Part shown: piece after piece, positions 36,438 through 50,700 of the stretch
How positions within the stretch are numbered: position 1 is the first letter of the stretch
Layout: each line of letters begins with the position of its first letter
Assembly: GCA_964036665.1 (NCBI GenBank)
Contig: OZ038531.1
Span: 10,974,168 to 11,038,167, forward strand
Length of the DNA: 64,000 nucleotides
Direction: 5' to 3'
Origin: Gordius sp. MW1
Lineage: Eukaryota > Nematomorpha > Gordioida > Gordea > Gordiidae
Made by a program: the position numbers and the translations under genes
Notes under the pieces: generated by a model
Seen by the model: the letters and a program-made list of their open reading frames with translations, nothing else
Told to the model about the DNA's origin: nothing
Database searches by the model: none

Positions 36438-38506
36438 CGTTGTCTTTTGTCAAAATGAATAGTTCTGGCAGCTTAAAACCTCTTTTCGGACCTAAATCGA
36501 GGATAATAGGATTCTCAAATTGGCTTACTTTTATATATTTTTTCATGCTCTTTCACATAGAATCGAAAAAATAAATATTTTTACCTCAAAATTTTTCACA
36601 TATTTTTCTTTCAACCGTATGCATCCGATGAAAGTTGTCGTTTTCAGACGTGGTTTCGATGTTAAAAAGTAAAAATTTATCAGATTCTAAAAACTATTAC
36701 TTTGAAATCATAATCGCATAGAGCAGTTTTCAAAAATTAAGCACTCACGTTGCGATACAACAAACTAATCGCAACAATAAAACGTTGTCTTTTGTCAAAA
36801 TGAATAGTTCTGGCAGCTTAAAACCTCTTTTCGGACCTAAATCGAGGATAATAGGATTCTCAAATTGGCTTACTTTTATATATTTTTTTACGCTCTTTCA
36901 CATAGAATCGAAAAAAAATTTTATTTTTACCTCAAAATTTTTCACCTATTTTTCTTTACACCGTATTCATCCGATGAAAGTTGTCGTTTTCAGACGTGGT
37001 TTCTATGAACCCAAGTAAAAATTTATCAGAATCTGAAAACTTTTACTTTGAAATCATGATCGCATAGAGCCATTTTCAAAAATTAAGCACTCACGTTGCG
37101 ATACAACAAACTAATCGCAACAATAAAACGTTGTCTTTTGTCAAAATGATAGTTCTCGCAGCTTAAAACCTTTTTTCGGAAGTAAATCGAGGATAATAGG
37201 AGTCTCAAATTGGCTTACTTGTATATATTTTTTCATGCTCTTTCACATAGAATCGAAAAAATAAATATTTTTACCTCAAAAATTTTCACATATTTTTCTT
37301 TCAACCGTATGCATCCGATGAAAGTTGTCGTTTTCAGACGTGGTTTCGATGATAAAAAGTAAAAATTTATCAGATTCTAAAAACTATTACTTTGAAATCA
37401 TAATCGCATAGAGCAGTTTTCAAAAATTAAGCACTCACGTTGCGATACAACAAACTAATCGCAACAATAAAACGTTGTCTTTTGTCAAAATGATAGTTCT
37501 CGCAGCTTAAAACCTCTTTTCGGAAGTAAATCGAGGATAATAGGAGTCTCAAATTGGCTTACTTGTATATATTTTTTCATGCTCTTTCACATAGAATCGA
37601 AAAAATAAATATTTTTACCTCAAAATTTTTCACATATTTTTCTTTCAACCGTATGCATCCGATGAAAGTTGTCGTTTTCAGACGTGGTTTCGATGTTAAA
37701 AAGTAAAAATTTATCAGATTCTAAAAACTATTACTTTGAAATCATAATCGCATAGAGCAGTTTTCAAAAATTAAGCACTCACGTTGCGATACAACAAACT
37801 AATCGCAACAATAAAACGTTGTCTTTTGTCAAAATGAATAGTTCTGGCAGCTTAAAACCTCTTTTCGGACCTAAATCGAGGATAATAGGATTCTCAAATT
37901 GGCTTACTTTTATATATTTTTTTACGCTCTTTCACATAGAATCGAAAAAAAATTTTATTTTTACCTCAAAATTTTTCACCTATTTTTCTTTACACCGTAT
38001 TCATCCGATGAAAGTTGTCGTTTTCAGACGTGGTTTCTATGAACCCAAGTAAAAATTTATCAGAATCTGAAAACTTTTACTTTGAAATCATGATCGCATA
38101 GAGCCATTTTCAAAAATTAAGCACTCACGTTGCGATACAACAAACTAATCGCAACAATAAAACGTTGTCTTTTGTCAAAATGATAGTTCTCGCAGCTTAA
38201 AACCTTTTTTCGGAAGTAAATCGAGGATAATAGGAGTCTCAAATTGGCTTACTTGTATATATTTTTTCATGCTCTTTCACATAGAATCGAAAAAATAAAT
38301 ATTTTTACCTCAAAAATTTTCACATATTTTTCTTTCAACCGTATGCATCCGATGAAAGTTGTCGTTTTCAGACGTGGTTTCGATGATAAAAAGTAAAAAT
38401 TTATCAGATTCTAAAAACTATTACTTTGAAATCATAATCGCATAGAGCAGTTTTCAAAAATTAAGCACTCACGTTGCGATACAACAAACTAATCGCAACA
38501 ATAAAA
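36438..38506 (+). repeat. Six-monomer segmental duplication, copy 1 (offset 6211 bp)
   Basis: Anchors 36438, 36783, 37129, 37473 and 37817 correspond to 42649, 42994, 43340, 43684 and 44028, all 6211 bp apart (18 monomer lengths); 38163 corresponds to 44374. Both copies start with the same chimeric unit: ttctggcagc and cggacct at the front, then tttttcatgctc and cgatgttaaaaag. Both also share the rare aaaaccttttttcgg in their third and sixth units. Within the copy, units 36783 and 37129 recur at 37817 and 38163, an older trimer duplication of 1034 bp. Confidence 0.85.
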
Positions 38507-39886
38507 CGTTGTTTTTTGTCAAAATGAATAGTTCTGGCAGCTTAAAACCTCTTTTCGGACCTAAATCGAGGATAATAGGATTCTCAAATTGGCTTACTTT
38601 TATATATTTTTTTACGCTCTTTCACATAGAATCGAAAAAAATAAATATTTTTACCTCAAAATTTTTCACATATTTTTCCTTGAACCGTATTTATCCGATG
38701 AAAGTTGTCGTTTTCAGACGTGGTTTCTATGATCCCAAGTAAAAATTTATCAGAATCTGAAAACTATTACTTTGAAATCATGATCGCATAGAGCCATTTT
38801 CAAAAATTAAACACTCACGTTGCGATACAACAAACTAATCGCAACAATAAAACGTTGTCTTTTGTCAAAATGATAGTTCTCGCAGCTTAAAACCTCTTTT
38901 CGGAAGTCAATCGAGGATAATAGGATTCTCAAATTGACTTACTTTTATATATTTTTTTACGCTCTTTCACATAGAATCGAAAAAAATAAATATTTTTACC
39001 TCAAAATTTTTCACCTATTTTTCTTTACACCGTATTCATCCGATGAAAGTTGTCGTTTTCAGACGTGGTTTTTATGATCCCAAGTAAAAATTTATCAGAA
39101 TCTGAAAACTTTTACTTTGAAATCATGATCGCATAGAGCCATTTTCAAAAATTAAGCACTCACGTTGCGATACAACAAACTAATCGCAACAATAAAACGT
39201 TGTCTTTTGTCAAAATGATAGTTCTCGCAGCTTAAAACCTCTTTTCGGAAGTCAATCGAGCATAATAGGATTCTCAAATTGGCTTACTTTTATATATTTT
39301 TTTACGCTCTTTCACATAGAATCGAAAAAAATAAATATTTTTACCTCAAAATTTTTCACATATTTTTCCTTGAACCGTATTTATCCGATGAAAGTTGTCG
39401 TTTTCAGACGTGGTTTCTATGATCCCAAGTAAAAATTTATCAGAATCTGAAAACTTTTACTTTGAAATCATAATCGCATAGAGCCATTTTCAAAAATTAA
39501 GCACTCACGTTGCGATACAACAAACTAATCGCAACAATAAAACGTTGTCTTTTGTCAAAATGATAGTTCTCGCAGCTTAAAACCTCTTTTCGGAAGTAAA
39601 TCGAGGATAATAGGAGTCTCAAATTGGCTTACTTGTATATATTTTTTCATGCTCTTTCACATAGAATCGAAAAAATAAATATTTTTACCTTAAAATGTTT
39701 CACATATTTTTCTTTCAACCGTATGCATCCGATGAAAGTTGTCGTTTTCAGACGTGGTTTCGATGATAAAAAGTAAAAATTTATCAGATTCTAAAAACTA
39801 TTACTTTGAAATCATAATCGCATAGAGCAGTTTTCAAAAATTAAGCACTCACGTTGCGATACAACAAACTAATCGCAACAATAAAA
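38507..39886 (+). repeat. Tetramer unit, copy 1 (1380 bp)
   Basis: Four units (38507, 38853, 39198, 39543) are followed by three of the same type at 39887, 40233 and 40578. Shared private variants are cgttgttttttgtc (38507, 39887), the gaaccgtatttatcc form, attaaacactc and caaattgactta (38853, 40233), and gtggtttttatgatccc. The spacing is 1380 bp, exactly four monomers. The fourth unit is not preserved after 40578. Confidence 0.82.
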
Positions 39887-41267
39887 CGTTGTTTTTTGTC
39901 AAAATGAATAGTTCTGGCAGCTTAAAACCTCTTTTCGGACCTAAATCGAGGATAATAGGATTCTCAAATTGGCTTACTTTTATATATTTTTTTACGCTCT
40001 TTCACATAGAATCGAAAAAAATAAATATTTTTACCTCAAAATTTTTCACATATTTTTCCTTGAACCGTATTTATCCGATGAAAGTTGTCGTTTTCAGACG
40101 TGGTTTCTATGATCCCAAGTAAAAATTTATCAGAATCTGAAAACTATTACTTTGAAATCATGATCGCATAGAGCCATTTTCAAAAATTAAACACTCACGT
40201 TGCGATACAACAAACTAATCGCAACAATAAAACGTTGTCTTTTGTCAAAATGATAGTTCTCGCAGCTTAAAACCTCTTTTCGGAAGTCAATCGAGGATAA
40301 TAGGATTCTCAAATTGACTTACTTTTATATATTTTTTTACGCTCTTTCACATAGAATCGAAAAAAATAAATATTTTTACCTCAAAATTTTTCACCTATTT
40401 TTCTTTACACCGTATTCATCCGATGAAAGTTGTCGTTTTCAGACGTGGTTTTTATGATCCCAAGTAAAAATTTATCAGAATCTGAAAACATTTACTTTGA
40501 AATCATGATCGCATAGAGCCATTTTCAAAAATTAAGCATTCACGTTGCGATACAACAAACTAATCGCAACAATAAAACGTTGTCTTTTGTCAAAATGATA
40601 GTTCTCGCAGCTTAAAACCTCTTTTCGGAAGTAAATCGAGGATAATAGGATTCTCAAATTGGCTTACTTATATATATTTTTTCAAGCTCTTTCACATAGA
40701 ATCGAAAAAAATAAATATTTTTACCTCAAAATTTTTCACCTATTTTTCTTTGAACCGTATTCATCCGATGAAAGTTGTCGTTTTCAGACGTGGTTTCGAT
40801 GATAAAAAGTAAAAATTTATCAGAATCTAAAAACTATTACTTTGAAATCATAATTGCATAGAGCAGTTTTCAAAAATAAAGCACTCACGTTGCGATACAA
40901 CAAACTAATCGCAACAATAAAACGTTGTCTTTTGTCAAAATGAATAGTTCTGGTAGCTTAAAACCTCTTTTCGGACCTAAATCGAGGATAATAGGATTCT
41001 CAAATTGGCTTACTTGTATATATTTTTTCATGCTCTTTCACATAGAATCGAAAAAATAAATATTTTTACCTCAAAATTTTTCACGTATTTTTCTTTCAAC
41101 CGTATGCATCCGATGAAAGTTGTCGTTTTCAGACGTGGTTTCGATGATAAAAAGTAAAAATTTATCAGATTCTAAAAACTATTACTTTGAAATCATAATC
41201 GCATAGAGCAGTTTTCAAAAATTAAGCACTCACGTTGCGATACAACAAACTAATCGCAACAATAAAA
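39887..41267 (+). repeat. Tetramer copy 2, also related to 47820-49545
   Basis: Units 39887, 40233 and 40578 match 47820, 48166 and 48511 at an offset of 7933 bp (23 monomers). Shared marks are the tatttatcc form, attaaacactc and taagcattcacg before a ttatatatattttttcaag unit. The next unit, 40923 (ttctggtagc, tttttcacgtattt), instead matches 49202 at 8279 bp (24 monomers). One extra monomer, 48856, is present on the right side. Confidence 0.78.
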
Positions 41268-42648
41268 CGTTGTCTTTTGTCAAAATGATAGTTCTCGCAG
41301 CTTAAAACCTCTTTTCGGAAGTAAATCGAGGATAATAGGAGTCTCAAATTGGCTTACTTGTATATATTTTTTCATGCTCTTTCACATAGAATCGAAAAAA
41401 TAAATATTTTTACCTCAAAATTTTTCACATATTTTTCTTTCAACCGTATGCATCCGATGAAAGTTGTCGTTTTCAGACGTGGTTTCGATGTTAAAAAGTA
41501 AAAATTTATCAGATTCTAAAAACTATTACTTTGAAATCATAATCGCATAGAGCAGTTTTCAAAAATTAAGCACTCACGTTGCGATACAACAAACTAATCG
41601 CAACAATAAAACGTTGTCTTTTGTCAAAATGAATAGTTCTGGCAGCTTAAAACCTCTTTTCGGACCTAAATCGAGGATAATAGGATTCTCAAATTGGCTT
41701 ACTTTTATATATTTTTTTACGCTCTTTCACATAGAATCGAAAAAAAATTTTATTTTTACCTCAAAATTTTTCACATATTTTTCTTTGAACCGTATTCATC
41801 CGATGAAAGTTGTCGTTTTCAGACGTGGTTTCTATGATCCCAAGTAAAAATTTATCAGAATCTGAAAACTATTACTTTGAAATCATGATCGCATAGAGCC
41901 ATTTTCAAAAATTAAGCACTCACGTTGCGATACAACAAACTAATCGCAACAATAAAACGTTGTCTTTTGTCAAAATGATAGTTCTCGCAGCTTAAAACCT
42001 CTTTTCGGAAGTAAATCGAGGATAATAGGATTCTCAAATTGGCTTACTTATATATATTTTTTCAAGCTCTTTCACATAGAATCGAAAAAAATAAATATTT
42101 TTACCTCAAAATTTTTCACCTATTTTTCTTTGAACCGTATTCATCCGATGAAAGTTGTCGTTTTCAGACGTGGTTTCGATGATAAAAAGTAAAAATTTAT
42201 CAGAATCTAAAAACTATTACTTTGAAATCATAATTGCATAGAGCAGTTTTCAAAAATAAAGCACTCACGTTGCAATACAACAAACTAATCGCAACAATAA
42301 AACGTTGTCTTTTGTCAAAATGAATAGTTCTGGTAGCTTAAAACCTCTTTTCGGACCTAAATCGAGGATAATAGGATTCTCAAATTGGCTTACTTTTATA
42401 TATTTTTTTACGCTCTTTCACATAGAATCGAAAAAAAATTTTATTTTTACCTCAAAATTTTTCACATATTTTTCTTTGAACCGTATTCATCCGATGAAAG
42501 TTGTCGTTTTCAGACGTGGTTTCTATGATCCCAAGTAAAAATTTATCAGAATCTGAAAACTATTACTTTGAAATCATGATCGCATAGAGCCATTTTCAAA
42601 AATTAAGCACTCACGTTGCGATACAACAAACTAATCGCAACAATAAAA

Positions 42649-44717
42649 CGTTGTCTTTTGTCAAAATGAATAGTTCTGGCAGCTTAAAACCTCTTTTCGG
42701 ACCTAAATCGAGGATAATAGGATTCTCAAATTGGCTTACTTTTATATATTTTTTCATGCTCTTTCACATAGAATCGAAAAAATAAATATTTTTACCTCAA
42801 AATTTTTCACATATTTTTCTTTCAACCGTATGCATCCGATGAAAGTTGTCGTTTTCAGACGTGGTTTCGATGTTAAAAAGTAAAAATTTATCAGATTCTA
42901 AAAACTATTACTTTGAAATCATAATCGCATAGAGCAGTTTTCAAAAATTAAGCACTCACGTTGCGATACAACAAACTAATCGCAACAATAAAACGTTGTC
43001 TTTTGTCAAAATGAATAGTTCTGGCAGCTTAAAACCTCTTTTCGGACCTAAATCGAGGATAATAGGATTCTCAAATTGGCTTACTTTTATATATTTTTTT
43101 ACGCTCTTTCACATAGAATCGAAAAAAAATTTTATTTTTACCTCAAAATTTTTCACCTATTTTTCTTTACACCGTATTCATCCGATGAAAGTTGTCGTTT
43201 TCAGACGTGGTTTCTATGAACCCAAGTAAAAATTTATCAGAATCTGAAAACTTTTACTTTGAAATCATGATCGCATAGAGCCATTTTCAAAAATTAAGCA
43301 CTCACGTTGCGATACAACAAACTAATCGCAACAATAAAACGTTGTCTTTTGTCAAAATGATAGTTCTCGCAGCTTAAAACCTTTTTTCGGAAGTAAATCG
43401 AGGATAATAGGAGTCTCAAATTGGCTTACTTGTATATATTTTTTCATGCTCTTTCACATAGAATCGAAAAAATAAATATTTTTACCTCAAAAATTTTCAC
43501 ATATTTTTCTTTCAACCGTATGCATCCGATGAAAGTTGTCGTTTTCAGACGTGGTTTCGATGATAAAAAGTAAAAATTTATCAGATTCTAAAAACTATTA
43601 CTTTGAAATCATAATCGCATAGAGCAGTTTTCAAAAATTAAGCACTCACGTTGCGATACAACAAACTAATCGCAACAATAAAACGTTGTCTTTTGTCAAA
43701 ATGATAGTTCTCGCAGCTTAAAACCTCTTTTCGGAAGTAAATCGAGGATAATAGGAGTCTCAAATTGGCTTACTTGTATATATTTTTTCATGCTCTTTCA
43801 CATAGAATCGAAAAAATAAATATTTTTACCTCAAAATTTTTCACATATTTTTCTTTCAACCGTATGCATCCGATGAAAGTTGTCGTTTTCAGACGTGGTT
43901 TCGATGTTAAAAAGTAAAAATTTATCAGATTCTAAAAACTATTACTTTGAAATCATAATCGCATAGAGCAGTTTTCAAAAATTAAGCACTCACGTTGCGA
44001 TACAACAAACTAATCGCAACAATAAAACGTTGTCTTTTGTCAAAATGAATAGTTCTGGCAGCTTAAAACCTCTTTTCGGACCTAAATCGAGGATAATAGG
44101 ATTCTCAAATTGGCTTACTTTTATATATTTTTTTACGCTCTTTCACATAGAATCGAAAAAAAATTTTATTTTTACCTCAAAATTTTTCACCTATTTTTCT
44201 TTACACCGTATTCATCCGATGAAAGTTGTCGTTTTCAGACGTGGTTTCTATGAACCCAAGTAAAAATTTATCAGAATCTGAAAACTTTTACTTTGAAATC
44301 ATGATCGCATAGAGCCATTTTCAAAAATTAAGCACTCACGTTGCGATACAACAAACTAATCGCAACAATAAAACGTTGTCTTTTGTCAAAATGATAGTTC
44401 TCGCAGCTTAAAACCTTTTTTCGGAAGTAAATCGAGGATAATAGGAGTCTCAAATTGGCTTACTTGTATATATTTTTTCATGCTCTTTCACATAGAATCG
44501 AAAAAATAAATATTTTTACCTCAAAAATTTTCACATATTTTTCTTTCAACCGTATGCATCCGATGAAAGTTGTCGTTTTCAGACGTGGTTTCGATGATAA
44601 AAAGTAAAAATTTATCAGATTCTAAAAACTATTACTTTGAAATCATAATCGCATAGAGCAGTTTTCAAAAATTAAGCACTCACGTTGCGATACAACAAAC
44701 TAATCGCAACAATAAAA
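42649..44717 (+). repeat. Six-monomer segmental duplication, copy 2 (offset 6211 bp)
   Basis: This is the partner of 36438-38506 and keeps the same order of six recognisable subtypes. After 44718 the copies part: this side has an aaaaaaaattttatttt unit with gaaccgtattcatcc, while the other has cgttgttttttgtc and gaaccgtatttatcc. The right end of the duplicated block is therefore close to 38507 and 44718. Confidence 0.83.
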
Positions 44718-47700
44718 CGTTGTCTTTTGTCAAAATGAATAGTTCTGGCAGCTTAAAACCTCTTTTCGGACCTAAATCGAGGATAATAGGATTCTCAAAT
44801 TGGCTTACTTTTATATATTTTTTTACGCTCTTTCACATAGAATCGAAAAAAAATTTTATTTTTACCTCAAAATTTTTCACATATTTTTCTTTGAACCGTA
44901 TTCATCCGATGAAAGTTGTCGTTTTCAGACGTGGTTTCTATGATCCCAAGTAAAAATTTATCAGAATCTGAAAACTATTACTTTGAAATCATGATCGCAT
45001 AGAGCCATTTTCAAAAATTAAGCACTCACGTTGCGATACAACAAACTAATCGCAACAATAAAACGTTGTCTTTTGTCAAAATGATAGTTCTCGCAGCTTA
45101 AAACCTCTTTTCGGAAGTCAATCGAGGATAATAGGATTCTCAAATTGACTTACTTTTATATATTTTTTTACGCTCTTTCACATAAAATCGAAAAAAATAA
45201 ATATTTTTACCTCAAAATTTTTCACCTATTTTTCTTTACACCGTATTCATCCGATGAAAGTTGTCGTTTTCAGACGTGGTTTCTATGATCCCAAGTAAAA
45301 ATTTATCAGAATCTGAAAACTTTTACTTTGAAATCATGATCGCATAGAGCCATTTTCAAAAATTAAGCATTCACGTTGCGATACAACAAACTAATCGCAA
45401 CAATAAAACGTTGTCTTTTGTCAAAATGATAGTTCTCGCACCTTAAAACCTCTTTCGGAAGTAAATCGAGGATAATAGGATTCTCAAATTGGCTTCCTTT
45501 TATATATTTTTTCAAGCTCTTTCACAAAGAATCGAAAAAAATAAATATTTTTACCTCAAAATTTTTCACCTATTTTTCTTTACACCGTATTCATCCGATG
45601 AAAGTTGTCGTTTTCAGACGTGGTTTCTATGATCCCAAGTAAAAATTTATCAGAATCTGAAAACTTTTACTTTGAAATCATGATCGAATAGAGCCATTTT
45701 CAAAAATTAAGCACTCACGTTGCGATACAACAAACTAATCGCAACAATAAAACGTTGTCTTTTGTCAAAATGATATCCTCGCAGCTTAAAACCTCTTTTC
45801 GGAAGTAAATCGAGGATAATAGGAGTCTCAAATTGGCTTACTTGTATATATTTTTTCATGCTCTTTCACATAGAATCGAAAAAATAAATATTTTTACCTC
45901 AAAATTTTTCACATATTTTTCTTTCAACCGTATGCATCCGATGAAAGTTGTCGTTTTCAGACGTGGTTTCGATGATAAAAAGTAAAAATTTATCAGATTC
46001 TAAAAACTATTACTTTGAAATCATAATCGCATAGAGCAGTTTTCAAAAATTAAGCACTCACGTTGCGATACAACAAACTAATCGCAACAATAAAACGTTG
46101 TCTTTTGTCAAAATGATAGTTCTCGCAGCTTAAAACCTCTTTTCGGAAGTAAATCGAGGATAATAGGAGTCTCAAATTGGCTTACTTGTATATATTTTTT
46201 CATGCTCTTTCACATAGAATCGAAAAAATAAATATTTTTACCTCAAAATTTTTCACATATTTTTCTTTCAACCGTATGCATCCGATGAAAGTTGTCGTTT
46301 TCAGACGTGGTTTCGATGATAAAAAGTAAAAATTTATCAGATTCTAAAAACTATTACTTTGAAATCATAATCGCATAGAGCAGTTTTCAAAAATTAAGCA
46401 CTCACGTTGCGATACAACAAACTAATCGCAACAATAAAACGTTGTCTTTTGTCAAAATGAATAGTTCTGGCAGCTTAAAACCTCTTTTCGGACCTAAATC
46501 GAGGATAATAGGATTCTCAAATTGGCTTACTTTTATATATTTTTTTACGCTCTTTCACATAGAATCGAAAAAAATAAATATTTTTACCTCAAAATTTTTC
46601 ACATATTTTTCTTTGAACCGTATTCATCCGATGAAAGTTGTCGTTTTCAGACGTGGTTTCTATGATCCCAAGTAAAAATTTATCAGAATCTGAAAACTAT
46701 TACTTTGAAATCATGATCGCATAGAGCCATTTTCAAAAATTAAGCACTCACGTTGCGATACAACAAACTAATCGCAACAATAAAACGTTGTCTTTTGTCA
46801 AAATGATAGTTCTCGCAGCTTAAAACCTCTTTTCGGAAGTCAATCGAGGATAATAGGATTCTCAAATTGACTTACTTTTATATATTTTTTTACGCTCTTT
46901 CACATAGAATCGAAAAAAATAAATATTTTTACCTCAAAATTTTTCACCTATTTTTCTTTACACCGTATTCATCCGATGAAAGTTGTCGTTTTCAGACGTG
47001 GTTTCTATGATCCCAAGTAAAAATTTATCAGAATCTGAAAACTTTTACTTTGAAATCATGATCGCATAGAGCCATTTTCAAAAATTAAGCACTCACGTTG
47101 CGATACAACAAACTAATCGCAACAATAAAACGTTGTCTTTTGTCAAAATGATAGTTCTCGCATCTTAAAACCTCTTTTCGGAAGTCAATCGAGCATAATA
47201 GGATTCTCAAATTGGCTTACTTTTATATATTTTTTAACGCTCTTTCACATAGAATCGAAAAAAATAAATATTTTTACCTCAAAATTTTTCACCTATTTTT
47301 CTTTACACCGTATTCATCCGATGAAAGTTGTCGTTTTCAGACGTGGTTTCTATGAACCCAAGTAAAAATTTATCAGAATCTGAAAACTTTTACTTTGAAA
47401 TCATGATCGGATAGAGCCATTTTCAAAAATTAAGCACTCACGTTGCGATACAACAAACTAATCGCAACAATAAAACGTTGTCTTTTGTCAAAATGATAAT
47501 TCTCGCAGCTTAAAACCTCTTTTCGGAAGTAAATCGAGGATAATAGGAGTCTCAAATTGGCTTACTTGTATATATTTTTTCATGCTCTTTCACATAGAAT
47601 CGAAAAAATAAATATTTTTACCTCAAAATGTTTCACATATTTTTCTTTCAGCCGTATGCATCCGATGAAAGTTGTCGTTTTCAGACGTGGTTTCGATGAT

Positions 47701-50700
47701 AAAAAGTAAAAATTTATCAGATTCTAAAAACTATTACTTTGAAATCATAATCGCATAGAGCAGTTTTCAAAAATTAAGCACTCACGTTGCGATACAACAA
47801 ACTAATCGCAACAATAAAACGTTGTCTTTTGTCAAAATGAATAGTTCTGGCAGCTTAAAACCTCTTTTCGGACCTAAATCGAGGATAATAGGATTCTCAA
47901 ATTGGCTTACTTTTATATATTTTTTTACGCTCTTTCACATAGAATCGAAAAAAATAAATATTTTTACCTCAAAATTTTTCACATATTTTTCCTTGAACCG
48001 TATTTATCCGATGAAAGTTGTCGTTTTCAGACGTGGTTTCTATGATCCCAAGTAAAAATTTATCAGAATCTGAAAACTATTACTTTGAAATCATGATCGC
48101 ATAGAGCCATTTTCAAAAATTAAACACTCACGTTGCGATACAACAAACTAATCGCAACAATAAAACGTTGTCTTTTGTCAAAATGATAGTTCTCGCAGCT
48201 TAAAACCTCTTTTCGGAAGTCAATCGAGGATAATAGGATTCTCAAATTGACTTACTTTTATATATTTTTTTACGCTCTTTCACATAGAATCGAAAAAAAT
48301 AAATATTTTTACCTCAAAATTTTTCACCTATTTTTCTTTACACCGTATTCATCCGATGAAAGTTGTCGTTTTCAGACGTGGTTTTTATGATCCCAAGTAA
48401 AAATTTATCAGAATCTGAAAACTTTTACTTTGAAATCATGATCGCATAGAGCCATTTTCAAATTTTAAGCATTCACGTTGCGATACAACAAACTAATCGC
48501 AACAATAAAACGTTGTCTTTTGTCAAAATGATAGTTCTCGCAGCTTAAAACCTCTTTTCGGAAGTAAATCGAGGATAATAGGATTCTCAAATTGGCTTAC
48601 TTATATATATTTTTTCAAGCTCTTTCACATAGAATCGAAAAAAATAAATATTTTTACCTCAAAATTTTTCACCTATTTTTCTTTGAACCGTATTCATCCG
48701 ATGAAAGTTGTCGTTTTCAGACGTGGTTTCGATGATAAAAAGTAAAAATTTATCAGATTCTAAAAACTATTACTTTGAAATCATAATCGCATAGAGCAGC
48801 TTTCAAAAATTAAGCACTCACGTTGCGATACAACAAACTAATCGCAACAATAAAACGTTGTCTTTTGTCAAAATGAATAGTTCTGGCAGCTTAAAACCTC
48901 TTTTCGGACCTAAATCGAGGATAATAGGATTCTCAAATTGGCTTACTTTTATATATTTTTTTACGCTCTTTCACATAGAATCGAAAAAAATAAATATTTT
49001 TACCTCAAAATTTTTCACATATTTTTCCTTGAACCGTATTTATCCGATGAAAGTTGTCGTTTTCAGACGTGGTTTCTATGATCCCAAGTAAAAATTTATC
49101 AGAATCTAAAAACTATTACTTTGAAATCATAATTGCATAGAGCAGTTTTCAAAAATAAAGCACTCACGTTGCGATACAACAAACTAATCGCAACAATAAA
49201 ACGTTGTCTTTTGTCAAAATGAATAGTTCTGGTAGCTTAAAACCTCTTTTCGGACCTAAATCGAGGATAATAGGATTCTCAAATTGGCTTACTTGTATAT
49301 ATTTTTTCATGCTCTTTCACATAGAATCGAAAAATAAATATTTTTACCTCAAAATTTTTCACGTATTTTTCTTTCAACCGTATGCATCCGATGAAAGTTG
49401 TCGTTTTCAGACGTGGTTTCGATGATAAAAAGTAAAAATTTATCAGATTCTAAAAACTATTACTTTGAAATCATAATCGCATAGAGCAGTTTTCAAAAAT
49501 TAAGCACTCACGTTGCGATACAACAAACTAATCGCAACAATAAAACGTTGTCTTTTGTCAAAATGATAGTTCTCGCAGCTTAAAACCTCTTTTCGGAAGT
49601 AAATCGAGGATAATAGGAGTCTCAAATTGGCTTACTTGTATATATTTTTTCATGCTCTTTCACATAGAATCGAAAAAATAAATATTTTTACCTCAAAATT
49701 TTTCACATATTTTTCTTTCAACCGTATGCATCCGATGAAAGTTGTCGTTTTCAGACGTGGTTTCGATGATAAAAAGTAAAAATTTATCAGATTCTAAAAA
49801 CTATTACTTTGAAATCATAATCGCATAGAGCAGTTTTCAAAAATTAAGCACTCACGTTGCGATACAACAAACTAATCGCAACAATAAAACGTTGTCTTTT
49901 GTCAAAATGAATAGTTCTGGCAGCTTAAAACCTCTTTTCGGACCTAAATCGAGGATAATAGGATTCTCAAATTGGCTTACTTTTATATATTTTTTTACGC
50001 TCTTTCACATAGAATCGAAAAAAATAAATATTTTAACCTCAAAATTTTTCACATATTTTTCTTTGAACCGTATTCATCCGATGAAAGTTGTCGTTTTCAG
50101 ACGTGGTTTCTATGATCCCAAGTAAAAATTTATCAGAATCTGAAAACTATTACTTTGAAATCATGATCGCATAGAGCCATTTTCAAAAATTAAGCACTCA
50201 CGTTGCGATACAACAAACTAATCGCAACAATAAAACGTTGTCTTCTGTCAAAATGATAGTTCTCGCAGCTTAAAACCTCTTTTCGGAAGTCAATCGAGGA
50301 TAATAGGATTCTCAAATTGGCTTACTTTTATATATTTTTTTACGCTCTTTCACATAGAATCGAAAAAAATAAATATTTTTACCTCAAAATTTTTCACCTA
50401 TTTTTCTTTACACCGTATTCATCCGATGAAAGTTGTCGTTTTCAGACGTGGTTTCTATGAACCCAAGTAAAAATTTATCAGAATCTGAAAACTTTTACTT
50501 TGAAATCATGATCGCATAGAGCCATTTTCAAAAATTAAGCACTCACGTTGCGATACAACAAACTAATCGCAACAATAAAACGTTGTCTTTTGTCAAAATG
50601 AATAGTTCTGGTAGCTTAAAACCTCTTTTCGGAAGTAAATCGAGGATAATAGGATTCTCAAATTGGCTTACTTGTATATATTTTTTCATGCTCTTTCACA

